Positions 19,601 through 27,582 of a stretch of 64,000 bases of DNA are shown one piece after another. The DNA is from an uncultured Streptomyces sp. (lineage in GTDB: Bacteria > Actinomycetota > Actinomycetes > Streptomycetales > Streptomycetaceae), in NCBI RefSeq assembly GCF_947488945.1, contig NZ_CANLBS010000006.1, forward strand, positions 1 to 64,000, read 5' to 3'. How positions within the stretch are numbered: the stretch's first letter is position 1; every line of letters starts with the position of its first letter. The translations under genes were made by a program, and so were the position numbers. Below the pieces are notes generated by a model, which was given only the letters and a program-made list of their open reading frames with translations, searched no databases and was not told where the DNA came from.

Positions 19601-19817
19601 CCCCCAACTGCGCGCGGGCCCGGGACACCAGCACCTGGAGCGCCTTCCCCGGCCGCTCGGGCAGTTCGCCCGGCCACAGCCCCTCCACCAGCCGCTCGGT
19701 GCCGCACCCCGCCCGCAGGTCGCCCGCGAGCAGTGCGAGCAGGGCCCGGAGGCGGGGCGCGGTGACCTCCTGCCCGCGATGGGCGACGCGCGGCAACAGG
19801 GTCAGGTCGGTGGTCAC
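16587..19817 (-). CDS. AfsR/SARP-type regulator with NB-ARC ATPase
   Basis: The 1076-residue product has a truncated-looking winged-helix DNA-binding region (residues 1-90, RLVEGLWPGELPERPGKALQ) and a bacterial transcriptional activation domain (about 95-240, ALTRYEAYRRELRDELG). A P-loop NTPase follows (VMGPGGLGKTRLAHAV near 280, Walker B LLVLDN, LDGLPLAVELAAARV), then a long TPR-like helical region. GTG 19817 lacks a Shine-Dalgarno; TAATCT ends 6 bases upstream, pointing to a leaderless mRNA. Such proteins activate secondary metabolite or export genes. A 15-base repeat (16821-16865) encodes GEAVG three times in a C-terminal linker. It faces the ABC exporter tail-to-tail. Confidence 0.85.
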   Translation of the reverse strand: MTTDLTLLPRVAHRGQEVTAPRLRALLALLAGDLRAGCGTERLVEGLWPGELPERPGKALQVLVSRARAQLGAGLIVSTPTGYRLALPEAQVDSSALLLHAAACADRARAGDHAGSLAAAEAGLALWQGTSDDPGDAEDPVDALRAERAPVRDALVRARALALARLGRHAEAAGPLAVAAGRHPRDEEVLAELLRGEAATAGPSAALTRYEAYRRELRDELGTSPGAGLRAVHRELLRGEAPVARHGVPHEPNQLLGRDEDVAAVELLLRGSRAVTVMGPGGLGKTRLAHAVSRRAAQRVVHFVPLAAVATDAEVAGEVASALGAGDGRPGAMGGLAPADPVTGILGALGSGPALLVLDNCEQVVRGAAELVQTLLRSSEDLRVLATSRAPLGLTSEAVYALPELGLATSVELFTQRARAARSGVQLPPDAVAELCRHLDGLPLAVELAAARVRVLSVPEIARRLGDRFALLRGGARDAPERHRTLHAVVDWSWNLLAEDGRAALRLLSVFPGGFTGGAAEQVLGEDALFLLEQLVDQSLLTVVDAPAGVRFRMLETVREFSAARRTEAGEEDLAVDRFLLWARDFGVAHHDFLFGVEPQAAWERIRAEQDNLVPALRHALAREDGPTLAALTATLSALWSTDSNYPRLAALAADTGQALSHYHPEPEYVEVARAAAVMCTALLLMVQGPRAVRHLVTLRRLPPAPPDTLLRATAAVLSAVPDIRPPHYTVLRGLCAGDDRYPLVAGIAECMATYVWEYEHDFDSAITSARRAVAALAAVDNPTVQLMAHSRLAELCLRTEQSDEAYAHLRVSLGMLPRLGDGRDNIGLRSALVLACLHRGDPDEAEDWLRLAEDEATSPQDALYTTDLGARAEIALTRGLTEVGLGLWRSTVERTLAAAAAQGDETWLGPWTLQVQAAAVTAHAYTGRAGLVAEMADRVRERLSAMVDGPARSPMDLPHIGTALHALGVVALASRTAGGEDAGDGEAVGGEAVGGEAVGVSGEDAGRAVRMIALAERLRAMREFHPTMSSDRARKLSQNADGAAYADAVSEYAALGRDGLWDAARALIPVTSGRG

Positions 19818-20052
19818 CCGTGCAGATTAGCCAAGCCGACGGCCCCCGAACCCCGCGTCCCCGAACCCCGCGATGAACCCGCTGTCGTCAGCGTCTGCCT
19901 CTGCCGGCGGAACGAGGTCCGGCCCACACGCACGGCCGGTGCCGGAGCTGATGGCATGGATCGGACAAGGACGCCGGAGGGCTTATGCGGCAGCGGTCGG
20001 TGCGGGAAGATCAAGGGGACGTGGTGCGTCAGCACGTGTACCGGGGGGTTTC

Positions 20053-20268
20053 ATGATCAGTTTGGGTGTCTTCGTCGGGCTGCTGGCCGCGCTGGTGGTC
20101 TTCCTGATCGTCACGCTGGTCCGACGCGGCAACCGTGCCACGGAGAACGCCGACGGCCTTCTCATCGAGCAGGCCCGACGGACGCAGGCCCACGACGACC
20201 GTTCGTCCTACAGCTCGATGACGGTGCACAACACCTTCCCGACGACGAGGGATGCTCGCCGTCCGTGA
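20053..20268 (+). CDS. Small single-span membrane protein
   Basis: The 71-residue product begins MISLGVFVGLLAALVVFLIV, one transmembrane helix, followed by a basic stop-transfer segment (RRGNRATEN) and a hydrophilic tail rich in Ser/Asp. ATG 20053 follows a G-rich stretch (CCGGGGGGTTTC). A strong terminator follows immediately, which supports it being a real transcription unit. Function unknown. Confidence 0.6.
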   Translation: MISLGVFVGLLAALVVFLIVTLVRRGNRATENADGLLIEQARRTQAHDDRSSYSSMTVHNTFPTTRDARRP

Positions 20269-20274
20269 CGGACA

Positions 20275-20315
20275 GCGCTGTGGCCCCCGCCCAGAGAGGG
20301 CGGGGGCCACAGCGC
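20275..20315. terminator. Perfect 18-bp stem, bidirectional terminator
   Basis: GCGCTGTGGCCCCCGCCC (20275-20292), loop AGAGA, and its exact complement (20298-20315) lie between two convergent genes, the small membrane protein and the GlsB-like gene. It probably stops transcription from both sides. Confidence 0.8.
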
Positions 20316-20343
20316 ACGGGGGTGCCTGTCCGAGGCCTTCGGG

Positions 20344-20613
20344 TCAGGCGTGGCGACGGTTACCGCTGATGACGCGGTACAGCGCGAGCAGGATCATCGA
20401 GCCGACGATGGCGGCGATCCAGGTGGAGAGCTCGAAGAAGCCGTCGATCGAGTCGACACCGAAGATGACCTTGCCGAGCCAGCCGCCGAGGAGGCCGCCC
20501 GCGATGCCGATGAGCATCGTGATGATGATGCCGCCCGGGTCCTTGCCCGGCATGAGCGCCTTCGCGATGAGGCCGGCGAGCAGACCGATGATGATCCAGG
20601 CAATGATGCCCAT
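20344..20613 (-). CDS. GlsB/YeaQ/YmgE-family stress membrane protein
   Basis: The 89-residue product has three hydrophobic segments (IIAWIIIGLLAGLIAK; GGIIITMLIGIAGGLLGGWLG; WIAAIVGSMILLALYRVI). The conserved pattern KALMPGKDPGG lies between the first two, typical of the transglycosylase-associated (GlsB) family linked to general stress. ATG 20613 has a GGAG about 9 bases upstream. Its exact biochemical role is unknown for the family. Confidence 0.85.
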   Translation of the reverse strand: MGIIAWIIIGLLAGLIAKALMPGKDPGGIIITMLIGIAGGLLGGWLGKVIFGVDSIDGFFELSTWIAAIVGSMILLALYRVISGNRRHA

Positions 20614-20743
20614 GTTGCGTCTCCTACCTGGTCGTATAAAGACTGTGTCAGAACATCGTCTGTACCGTGCCGGGCTCTTCAAACGGCCTGCGCCAAAACT
20701 TTTCGCAGTGGGCCCGCCGACCGGGCGCAGCGCGGGGACCGTC

Positions 20744-22174
20744 TCATCGGGGCGGTGACCCGACGCGGGCGGGGACGGTGGGGATGTCCGGTCCCGCAGT
20801 GGTGCAACCGCCGCAGCGTCCCGGCTCCGGGGCCCGGTAGGCGCGGTCGCAGCCCTCGCAGTTCTGCATCGGGTGCGGCGGATGCGCGGCCGTGGACGGG
20901 CTCCCTGCCGGGGCGGGCGGCAGCAGGTCGGTGAGACGGTGGCGCAGGAACTTCGCCGGGTACTTCACCGGGTGCGGCAGATCCCTCACCAGCGTCCGGC
21001 ACAGCGTCTCGGGCCGTACGCCCCGCTCCAGCCAGGGCAGCACGAGCGGCGCGAGACGCCCGATCTCACCCTCGCCGAGGGCCAGCTGCCGGTCCCGCTC
21101 GCGCAGGCCGCCGAGCAGCGAGGTCGCGGTCGCCAGCTGAGCGGGGTCGGCGCCTGCCGGTACGGTCTCGGGCTCCCGGCGGGGGAGCCTGCGCGGGCCG
21201 GGCCCCGAGAACTCCCGGGGCGGTGGAGCGGACAGGGCCGTAGCGGCGGGCTCCTGTCCGGGTGCCTCGACCGGTCCGGGCGCGGCCGTCGGGGTCAAGG
21301 GCGGTACGGGAACGGGAACGGGTGCGGGTACGAGCGCGGGGGCGGGTACGACGGCCGGTACGGGAACGGGTGCGAGGACGGCTGCCGGTACGGGTGCGGG
21401 GACGGGTACGGCTGCCGGTACGGGCGCGGGCGCGACGGCCGGTACGGGCGCCGGGGTGATACTCGGGACGGCGACCGGGCGGGGGGCCGCCGGGGAGGGC
21501 TCGGGGGAAACGCCCATCCCGCGCATCAGGGTGGTCACCGACGCCCCCAACGGGGAGATCGGGTCGTGCGCGGCTCCCGGGACCCCGCCCTTGTGGACAC
21601 GGGCCCACCGGGACCTCAGGTGGGCCGGAGCCGCCTCCCTCGGGGGGCGGGCGTACCCACCGCCCCCGGACGCCCCGCGCTCCGGCGTCCGGTGCTCCGT
21701 CGATCCGCGCCCGGACGACCTCTTCGCCGGTCCGGCCCCGGGGCGGGGACTGGAGCCGACCCCGGCCCTCGTCCCCGCCCCGCCTGCTGCCACCGCCGCG
21801 CCTGCGAGGGCGGCACCCTTCGGCTGGTTGTACGAAACCGTCCGGGTCACGATCCGGCCGTCCGGCAGCCGCTCCCGGCGGCGGGCTAGGTAGCCCTGCG
21901 CCTCCAACTCCCGCAGAGCCGCCGCGATCCGCGCTTCGCTCTCCGGAAAGCGGGCGGAGAGGAACTTGATGCCGACGCGCGCCCCGGCGGGCAGCGACTG
22001 GATGTGGGCGGCGAGCCCGATGGCCAGCAGCGACAACTCACGGTGCTGGGAGAGGTGGTTGCCGATCACGGTGAAGCGGGCGGCGTGGCGCTCGTTGACG
22101 TGGACGACACCGGCGAGGGGACCGGTCGAACCGGTCGGGGCGCACCGGGGCGCGGTAACCTGCGGGCTAGCCAT
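20744..22174 (-). CDS. Winged-helix protein with Ala-Pro-Val linker and zinc ribbon
   Basis: The 476-residue product has a winged-helix N-terminal domain at about residues 25-118 (HLSQHRELSLLAIGLAAHIQ, FPESEARIAAALRELEAQGY, a wing RLPDGRIVTRTVSY). A long disordered linker follows, including a stretch of about 70 residues made of VPAPVPA-type repeats (about 235-305). A helical domain (ATSLLGGLRERDRQLALGEG, LVLPWLERGVRPETLCRTL) is followed by a C-terminal CEGCDRAY...CGGC zinc-ribbon-like motif. ATG 22174 is the likely start. It resembles Streptomyces helix-turn-helix proteins of unknown target. Confidence 0.65.
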   Translation of the reverse strand: MASPQVTAPRCAPTGSTGPLAGVVHVNERHAARFTVIGNHLSQHRELSLLAIGLAAHIQSLPAGARVGIKFLSARFPESEARIAAALRELEAQGYLARRRERLPDGRIVTRTVSYNQPKGAALAGAAVAAGGAGTRAGVGSSPRPGAGPAKRSSGRGSTEHRTPERGASGGGGYARPPREAAPAHLRSRWARVHKGGVPGAAHDPISPLGASVTTLMRGMGVSPEPSPAAPRPVAVPSITPAPVPAVAPAPVPAAVPVPAPVPAAVLAPVPVPAVVPAPALVPAPVPVPVPPLTPTAAPGPVEAPGQEPAATALSAPPPREFSGPGPRRLPRREPETVPAGADPAQLATATSLLGGLRERDRQLALGEGEIGRLAPLVLPWLERGVRPETLCRTLVRDLPHPVKYPAKFLRHRLTDLLPPAPAGSPSTAAHPPHPMQNCEGCDRAYRAPEPGRCGGCTTAGPDIPTVPARVGSPPR

Positions 22175-22502
22175 GGGGAAGGCTCTTCTCTTCCTGAATG
22201 GTCAGGCCCTCGACCGGGATTCTCAGTTCCGTCGGGGGCCGTCTCGTGTCTGTCTCGGGCTGAGCATAAGCCCGCCAAGCCGCCCCAAAGCGACCAAAGT
22301 TGGCAGATCTCACCCGTGCGGGTGACCAGGGGACCGGGGAGGGTGGGGAGGGTGATTTCCCTCGTTCTCAAAAGCCTTTAACCGCGCGGCCCGCCACGAC
22401 CCGCGAGGCCACGACCTGGTCGCCCGCGACCCGGTCCACCACGCTCAGGCCCACCGGGTCGCGGTCCCTGCGACCCGGTGGTTCGCGGCCCGTTCCGGCG
22501 CC
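22175..22502. other. Intergenic region with palindrome and terminator
   Basis: No gene is visible. CACCCGTGCGGGTG (22311-22324) is a near-palindrome upstream of the leftward winged-helix gene and could be an operator. CCACCGGGTCGC (22451-22462) pairs perfectly with 22470-22481, a 12-bp stem downstream of the leftward HATPase gene, and is a likely terminator. Between them are G-rich runs and repeated CCACGACC-type phrases. Confidence 0.5.
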
Positions 22503-22922
22503 TCACGCCCCCACGACAGCGACCTCCGCCCACACGGTCTTCCGGGGGGACGGCCCGTGCTCCACGCCCCAGTCGACGGCCAGCGCCGCGACGAGCACCA
22601 GCCCCCGCCCCGATTCGTCGTCCGTCTCCGGTGCCCGTACGCACGGCAGCAGATCGCCCCGGGTGTCCACGACCCCGACACGCAGCACGTCCCCCGCGAG
22701 GGTCATCAACAGCCGGAAGTCCCGGCCCTCGACGTGGCCGTGCGAAACGGCGTTGGCGGCCAGCTCGGCCACCACGAGTGCGGGCGTCTCCAGCGGGAGA
22801 CCCCAGGACCGCAACTGCTCGGTGGCCAGAAGCCGGGCGAGCCGCGCACCCCGAGGGGTGGCGGAAAGCTGAATGCTGAACTGTCCGGCGCGTGCGCGCG
22901 GTTGGGTGATTTCTCGGTTCAC
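22503..22922 (-). CDS. HATPase-domain protein, anti-sigma-like regulator
   Basis: The 139-residue product is a single GHKL ATPase domain: N-box ELAANAVSHGHV (E53, N57), G1 box VVDTRGDLLP and G2 box ESGRGLVLVAAL. It has no histidine phosphoacceptor or sensor. Such stand-alone HATPases in Streptomyces usually act as RsbW-like kinases/anti-sigma factors or accompany WhiJ-type regulators. It is divergent from an XRE-DUF5753 gene and belongs with the DUF397 gene in the usual trio. Confidence 0.85.
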   Translation of the reverse strand: MNREITQPRARAGQFSIQLSATPRGARLARLLATEQLRSWGLPLETPALVVAELAANAVSHGHVEGRDFRLLMTLAGDVLRVGVVDTRGDLLPCVRAPETDDESGRGLVLVAALAVDWGVEHGPSPRKTVWAEVAVVGA

Positions 22923-23053
22923 GTGACTCAGCGTGGCGGGATGTCTCTACGCTGAGAAGCATCGACGTGAGTACGGACGGTGACTGTCCAGTCGGCGGCC
23001 GCTCCTGTCCAAGGAGTACGGGCGAGCGCCCGATGTGCGGGAAGGCGGGAGCG

Positions 23054-23932
23054 ATGGAGGCGAACGACGACGAGGACCGTACGGCCTACGCCCAGGACGA
23101 GGCGGACGCCGGCGGCTTCGGGCTGGAGGACGACTCCGGCGCGGTCATCGCGGCGGTCGGCCGCCAGATCCGGCTCTGGCGCGAGGCCGCCGGAATGCGC
23201 CCCGGGGAACTGGGCGTCGCCATCGGCTACAGCGAGAACCTGGTCTACAAGGTCGAGTCGGGCACCCGCATCCCCAAGCCCGAGTTCCTGGACCGGGCGG
23301 ACGAGGTACTGGGCGCGGGCGGCAAGATCTCCGCCATGCAGAAGGACGTGGCCGAGGCCCGCTACCCGAAGAAGGTCCGCGACCTGGCCCGGCTGGAGGC
23401 GGACGCGGTGGAGATCGGGTCGTACACGCAGCAGACACTGCACGCCCTGTTGCAGACGCCCGAGTACGCCAGAGCCCTGTTCGGGACGAGGCGCCCCCTC
23501 TACTCCGAGGACGTCATCGAGCGAGCGGTCGCGGCAAGGCTTTCCCGGCAGGAAATCATGCAGAAGGGCCGCACCACGCCGATCTTCAGCTTCATCCAGG
23601 ACGAGGTGAGCCTCCACAGGCCGCTGGGCGGCAGGGAAGTTCACCGGCGGCAGCTCGAACATCTACTGGAAGTCGGGAAACTGCGCAATGTGGAACTGCA
23701 AGTGCTGCCCACCGCTCTGGAAGACCACGCCGGCCTCATGGGAGGCTTTCGAGTGTTCAAGCTGAGCAACGGCGACTCGGTGGGTTACACCGAAGTGCAG
23801 CACCTCAGACAAGTTGTCTCTGACGCCAAGGAAGTTCAGGTGCTTGAGATGATCTACGGGAGCCTCCGAGCGCAGGCGCTCGCGCCGCCGGAGTCGCTGG
23901 CTACTATCGAGAAAGTGTTGGGTGAGACATGA
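23054..23932 (+). CDS. WhiJ-like XRE regulator with DUF5753 domain
   Basis: The product is 292 residues from ATG 23054, chosen for GGAAGGCGGGAG just upstream; longer frames begin at 22967 (GTG) or 23033 (ATG). The HTH lies at about residues 30-90 (IRLWREAAGMRPGELGVAIGYSENLVYKVESG). The remainder is a DUF5753 sensor/effector domain (YTQQTLHALLQTPEYARALF, ERAVAARLSRQEIM, FIQDEVSLHRPLGG, LPTALEDHAGLMGGFRVFKL). In Streptomyces such proteins, with a DUF397 partner, regulate development and antibiotic production. Its stop overlaps the DUF397 gene by 4 bases. Confidence 0.9.
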   Translation: MEANDDEDRTAYAQDEADAGGFGLEDDSGAVIAAVGRQIRLWREAAGMRPGELGVAIGYSENLVYKVESGTRIPKPEFLDRADEVLGAGGKISAMQKDVAEARYPKKVRDLARLEADAVEIGSYTQQTLHALLQTPEYARALFGTRRPLYSEDVIERAVAARLSRQEIMQKGRTTPIFSFIQDEVSLHRPLGGREVHRRQLEHLLEVGKLRNVELQVLPTALEDHAGLMGGFRVFKLSNGDSVGYTEVQHLRQVVSDAKEVQVLEMIYGSLRAQALAPPESLATIEKVLGET

Positions 23933-24141
23933 AGAGCGAGGCCGCCGTGGACAGAAGCGAACTGTCCTGGTTCAAGAGCAGTTACAGCGGTAGCGATGCC
24001 TCCTCCGACTGCGTCGAGGTGGCGTCGACCGGCGCCGGTACCGGCGTCCACGTCCGCGACTCCAAGAACGTGCCCGGCCCTCAGCTCGGTTTCGGCGGTG
24101 CCGCGTGGGCGGACTTCGTGGCGTACACCTCGCGGGGGTGA
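23929..24141 (+). CDS. DUF397-family small partner protein
   Basis: The 70-residue product contains the DUF397 pattern: LSWFKSSYSGSDASSDCVEV, VHVRDSKN and AWADFVAYTSRG. Members are encoded next to XRE-DUF5753 regulators and probably bind or neutralise them. ATG 23929 overlaps the regulator stop (ATGA), implying stoichiometric expression. With the divergent HATPase gene it forms a complete WhiJ-like cassette. Confidence 0.92.
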   Translation: MKSEAAVDRSELSWFKSSYSGSDASSDCVEVASTGAGTGVHVRDSKNVPGPQLGFGGAAWADFVAYTSRG

Positions 24142-24205
24142 TCCCGTAGCGGCAGCACCGTCACCGTGAAGCGACTCATCCGCGTGGAACGACCACGCCC
24201 CCGCG

Positions 24206-25000
24206 TCACGTCCCGGGCTCCCGGTCCCAGCCCAGCGCCAGGATCGTCAGCGGGACGGCGACTGCCGCCGTGAGGACCGCCGTCATGATCACGGAGGTCC
24301 ATCCGTCCTGGACGAAGTTCGAGACGATGCCCAGTGCTCCGGGGACGAGGGCCACGGCAGCAAACTTCCCCGTGCCGAACGGGACCCGTGGGGAGACGGA
24401 CAGTCCCTCCGACGCGCGGCGGATGCGGCGGTGGCTGCGGAACGCGGCGACGAGGCAGAGGGCCGACAGCCAGAGGCCCGACAGGGCGAACCCCGCCACC
24501 GGTGAGGCCATTTCGTCGGGCATTCCGCCGTTCACCTCCTCGGTGATCCCGCCGTGGCGCATGGAGACCGGGGTGGCCCGCCAACTCGTGATCTCCACCT
24601 CGGCCCCCGGTCGGATGCCGTGCTCCGCCAGTTCGCTGGGCAGCCCGAAGTCGACCGACAGCTCCGACGGCGGTGACTGGTGCTCCCGCACGATCACGCG
24701 GAAGACCCTCGCCTTGCCGGACCTCGTCTCGCCCGCGGAAACGACCGTCGCGCCCACGGTCCACAGGCAGTCCGCCCCGGCCGGTGACTCCCCCTCGCCG
24801 CAGGGCCGCGCGCCGAGGTACGCCTGCTCGTCCGCGACCAGCCCGCGCACCAGGTGGGCCGTGCCCCCGGTCGGCGCCAGCAGCACCAGCCCCAGCACCA
24901 GCCACACCAGCGGCCTGTACCGGGGTTCCCGCCCGTACCGCGCCGGGCGTCCCGGCCCGGTCGCTCCCGCTCCTGTCCTCGCCCTCGTACGCACCGTCAT
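24206..25000 (-). CDS. Membrane protein of unknown function
   Basis: The 264-residue product has a basic N-terminus, a membrane span near residues 31-44 (LVWLVLGLVLLAP) and an extracytoplasmic region of about 110 residues. Further spans follow near 165-185 (VAGFALSGLWLSALCLVAAF), 205-225 and 235-255. ATG 25000 follows AAGGGGGG. A DUF3592-like topology (span, soluble beta domain, span) is possible but not certain. Confidence 0.6.
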   Translation of the reverse strand: MTVRTRARTGAGATGPGRPARYGREPRYRPLVWLVLGLVLLAPTGGTAHLVRGLVADEQAYLGARPCGEGESPAGADCLWTVGATVVSAGETRSGKARVFRVIVREHQSPPSELSVDFGLPSELAEHGIRPGAEVEITSWRATPVSMRHGGITEEVNGGMPDEMASPVAGFALSGLWLSALCLVAAFRSHRRIRRASEGLSVSPRVPFGTGKFAAVALVPGALGIVSNFVQDGWTSVIMTAVLTAAVAVPLTILALGWDREPGT

Positions 25001-25196
25001 GCCCGCGGCCCCCCTTCGTCCGGGGACCATTGCGCCACCGCCTTCCGCCTCGGAGAAAGGGGAAAACCCGGCAAGGTCGAGAGGGCCCCAGACTGCCGGG
25101 ATCCGGCAAGGGCGTACCTGCGGGACAGGTGGGTGAGGGGCAATGCCGGCCTTCGGTTTCCTCAGGCCGACGACTCCCCCAGAGCCTCGAACCGGC

Positions 25197-27575
25197 TCAC
25201 CCCCGCCAATCCGGCACCTCGCCCGTGTCCGGCCGGGCCGGCCGGGCCAGCCGGGCGCCCCGCAGTCCGCGCAGCAGTTCCGTGCCGATGTCCGCGAGTC
25301 GGGCAGGGGAGGGCGGGGTGGCTCCGAGGCCGACGGCGTACCGGACCTCGTCCGGGCCGGAACCGACCGGGCGGGGCCAGACGGTGGCGTCCGGGGAGCC
25401 CGCGTCCGCCAGGGCGGCCAGCAGCGCGAGCACCCGGCCCCGGAAACGGCCCTCGTCCTCACCGGGTGCGACGGAGACCACCGCCCAGGCGCGGTGGCGC
25501 TCGCGCGACGGCGGCGTACGGAGCGCGGCCGGGGGAGCCGGGGCGTTGTCCGGCAGGGACTCCAACTGCTCCCAGGCGAGGAAGAGTTCCTCGGCCACCA
25601 GGTCGCGGAAGGCGGCCGAGACCTGCCCGGTGCAGGACCGCACCGGAGCGGTCGGGGTGAGCACCGTGAGCGGTGCCGCCGGACCGGGCACTGCCTCGCT
25701 GCCGCCTCCGTACCCGTATCCGTACGCCCGCGGAACCGGCCCGCACGCCACCGGCCGCGTCCAGTCCCAGGCCGCCCAGGTGGCGAAGAAATGCCGCAGC
25801 AGTGCCGTGGGCGGCAGGTCGCCGGCCTCCGCGACCGTGCGGGCTGCCAGCACCGACCACGCCAGCCCCGGCAGTCCGCCGAACGCGGCGGAGTCCAGCC
25901 CCTTCGCCCTGGCCCACGCCTTCACGGCCCTCGTCAGCGCGGTGTACGCCGCCGGGTCCGGGGCGTCCGCGACCGCGTCGAGCAGCGCCCGCGCATCGCT
26001 GACCGCGCTCAGCGCGACGGCCGCCGCGTCGCCCAGCTCGGCCCGCCGGGCCACCGCCTCGCCCGGTGGGACGGCGCCCGTCGCGACCAGGACCAGGTCC
26101 ACCTTCAGGCCCCGCAGCGCGAACCGCAGGCCCGGCACCCGCGCCCCCGTCACCTCCCGCACGTCCCGCGCCCGCGGCAGTCGGCGTCGCAGCTCGGCCG
26201 CGTCCACCACGGCGGGCAGCGCGGCCACCAGGTCCACGTCGGCACCGGGCAGCGCGCACCCCGTACGCCGCGAGCCGACCAGATGCACGCACCCCTCCGG
26301 AAACGCGTCGGTCACCGCGACGACCACCTCGGCCCCGCCGTCCTCCGAGCCGCACTCCGAGCCGTCCTGCGAGCCGTCCTCCGAGCCGTTCTCCGGGCCG
26401 TCGTCGCCGTCGTCCCGGCCCGCCGCGAAGGTCACCCGCACCCCGTAGTGGTCCGAGGCGAACAGCCCGTCGGCCTCCGGCACGTCCCCGACCAGCGACG
26501 CAGTCCGCGGACGGAGTGACCCGACCCGGTACAGCACCCGGTCGAGGCGGGACACCCGGCCGGTCAGCGAGCCGACGGCGGCCAGCGGGTTGGCCGCCGG
26601 GTCGAAGGTGGGGGTGTCGTCGTCCGGCCCGTGCACCACGCTCCACGCGTCGGCGAGACCGAGGCGCGCCTGCGGGTTTCCGCCGCCGTCGTTGAAGTCC
26701 CCGAGCAGCAGGACGTCACCGTCCAGACCCGCCACACCCGTGGCGATGTCGGCGAGTTCGCGGTCGCGTCGGACCGCGCCCTCGGGGGAGTGGTCACTGC
26801 TCAGGTGGGTCGCCGCCACCGTCACCGGGCCGTCAGGACCCTCCAGCACCGCGACGGCCATCGCCTTGTGCGGGCCCAGGACGTGCAGTCCCGCCCCCCG
26901 CACCGGAAGACGGCTGAGCAGCAGCAGCCCGCAGTCGGCCACGTCCCGGACGTCGAAGCCGACGGCGACCGTGTAACCCTCCCTGATCCACGGGGCGTTG
27001 AGGATCATGTCGCGCAGGGCCGGCTCGACCTCCTGGAGCGCGACGACATCCGCGCCCGCCGCCCGCAGGGTGTCGAGGAGCAGCGGACGGCGGCGAGCGG
27101 TGTCGATGCGGTCGCTGTCGTAACGGTCCCAGAGGGTGTTCCACGTCAGCACGGACAACGCCCGCCCGGCCGGAACCGCGTCCTGCGCCCGCCCGGCCGG
27201 AACCGCGTCCTGCGCCCGCCCGGCCGGAACCGCGTCCTGCGGGCGCGTGCCCCCGACCGGCTCCCACCTGCCGCCGGTGAAGGCGTACGCCGTACGGGCC
27301 GCGAAGTACGGGGCGGGCAGCAGGTGCGTAGCGCGGACCCGGCCGGCCTCCGTGGTGTCCAGCCGGTCGAGGCCACTGGCCCGGTCCCAGACCACCTCGC
27401 CGTCCGCCTCGAAGAACAGCACCCGGTGCCAGGGCACCTCCCCGCCCGGCGTGAAGCGCGCCAGCCGCATCCGTTTCGGCTCCCGGCCGCGCTGCGCCAC
27501 CCCGATCACGAACCGTTCCGGGTCGAAGCGGGCGTCCCACCGGACCCGGTGGTAGATCTCGTCGCTCGTACGCAT
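25197..27575 (-). CDS. RNA-repair fusion: MJ1316 - EEP phosphatase - nucleotidyltransferase
   Basis: The 792-residue product has three domains. Residues 1-100 are an MJ1316/DUF504 domain (EIYHRVRWDARFDPERF, EVPWHRVLFFEADGEVVWDR), predicted to recognise RNA ends. Residues 140-385 are an endonuclease/exonuclease/phosphatase domain with catalytic N146, E182, H257, D293/N295 and SDH 374-376. Residues 425-792 are a polymerase-beta-type nucleotidyltransferase (GS at 434-435, D446/D448, third Asp D493) followed by a PAP-like helical domain (VKAWARAKGLDSAAFGGLPG). Linkers contain a 27-base triplicate encoding QDAVPAGRA (27159-27239) and a DGSED-type acidic repeat. ATG 27575 lies 7 bases after the ligase-kinase stop, so the two form one operon. 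Role: trimming and extending damaged RNA ends before ligation (inference). Confidence 0.82.
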   Translation of the reverse strand: MRTSDEIYHRVRWDARFDPERFVIGVAQRGREPKRMRLARFTPGGEVPWHRVLFFEADGEVVWDRASGLDRLDTTEAGRVRATHLLPAPYFAARTAYAFTGGRWEPVGGTRPQDAVPAGRAQDAVPAGRAQDAVPAGRALSVLTWNTLWDRYDSDRIDTARRRPLLLDTLRAAGADVVALQEVEPALRDMILNAPWIREGYTVAVGFDVRDVADCGLLLLSRLPVRGAGLHVLGPHKAMAVAVLEGPDGPVTVAATHLSSDHSPEGAVRRDRELADIATGVAGLDGDVLLLGDFNDGGGNPQARLGLADAWSVVHGPDDDTPTFDPAANPLAAVGSLTGRVSRLDRVLYRVGSLRPRTASLVGDVPEADGLFASDHYGVRVTFAAGRDDGDDGPENGSEDGSQDGSECGSEDGGAEVVVAVTDAFPEGCVHLVGSRRTGCALPGADVDLVAALPAVVDAAELRRRLPRARDVREVTGARVPGLRFALRGLKVDLVLVATGAVPPGEAVARRAELGDAAAVALSAVSDARALLDAVADAPDPAAYTALTRAVKAWARAKGLDSAAFGGLPGLAWSVLAARTVAEAGDLPPTALLRHFFATWAAWDWTRPVACGPVPRAYGYGYGGGSEAVPGPAAPLTVLTPTAPVRSCTGQVSAAFRDLVAEELFLAWEQLESLPDNAPAPPAALRTPPSRERHRAWAVVSVAPGEDEGRFRGRVLALLAALADAGSPDATVWPRPVGSGPDEVRYAVGLGATPPSPARLADIGTELLRGLRGARLARPARPDTGEVPDWRG

Positions 27576-27582
27576 GCGGCGT

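Noticed and set aside
16740..20369. A 1209-codon rightward frame
   Set aside because: Antisense shadow of the SARP/NB-ARC gene, composed of Arg/Gly/Gln repeats typical of reversed high-GC coding sequence.
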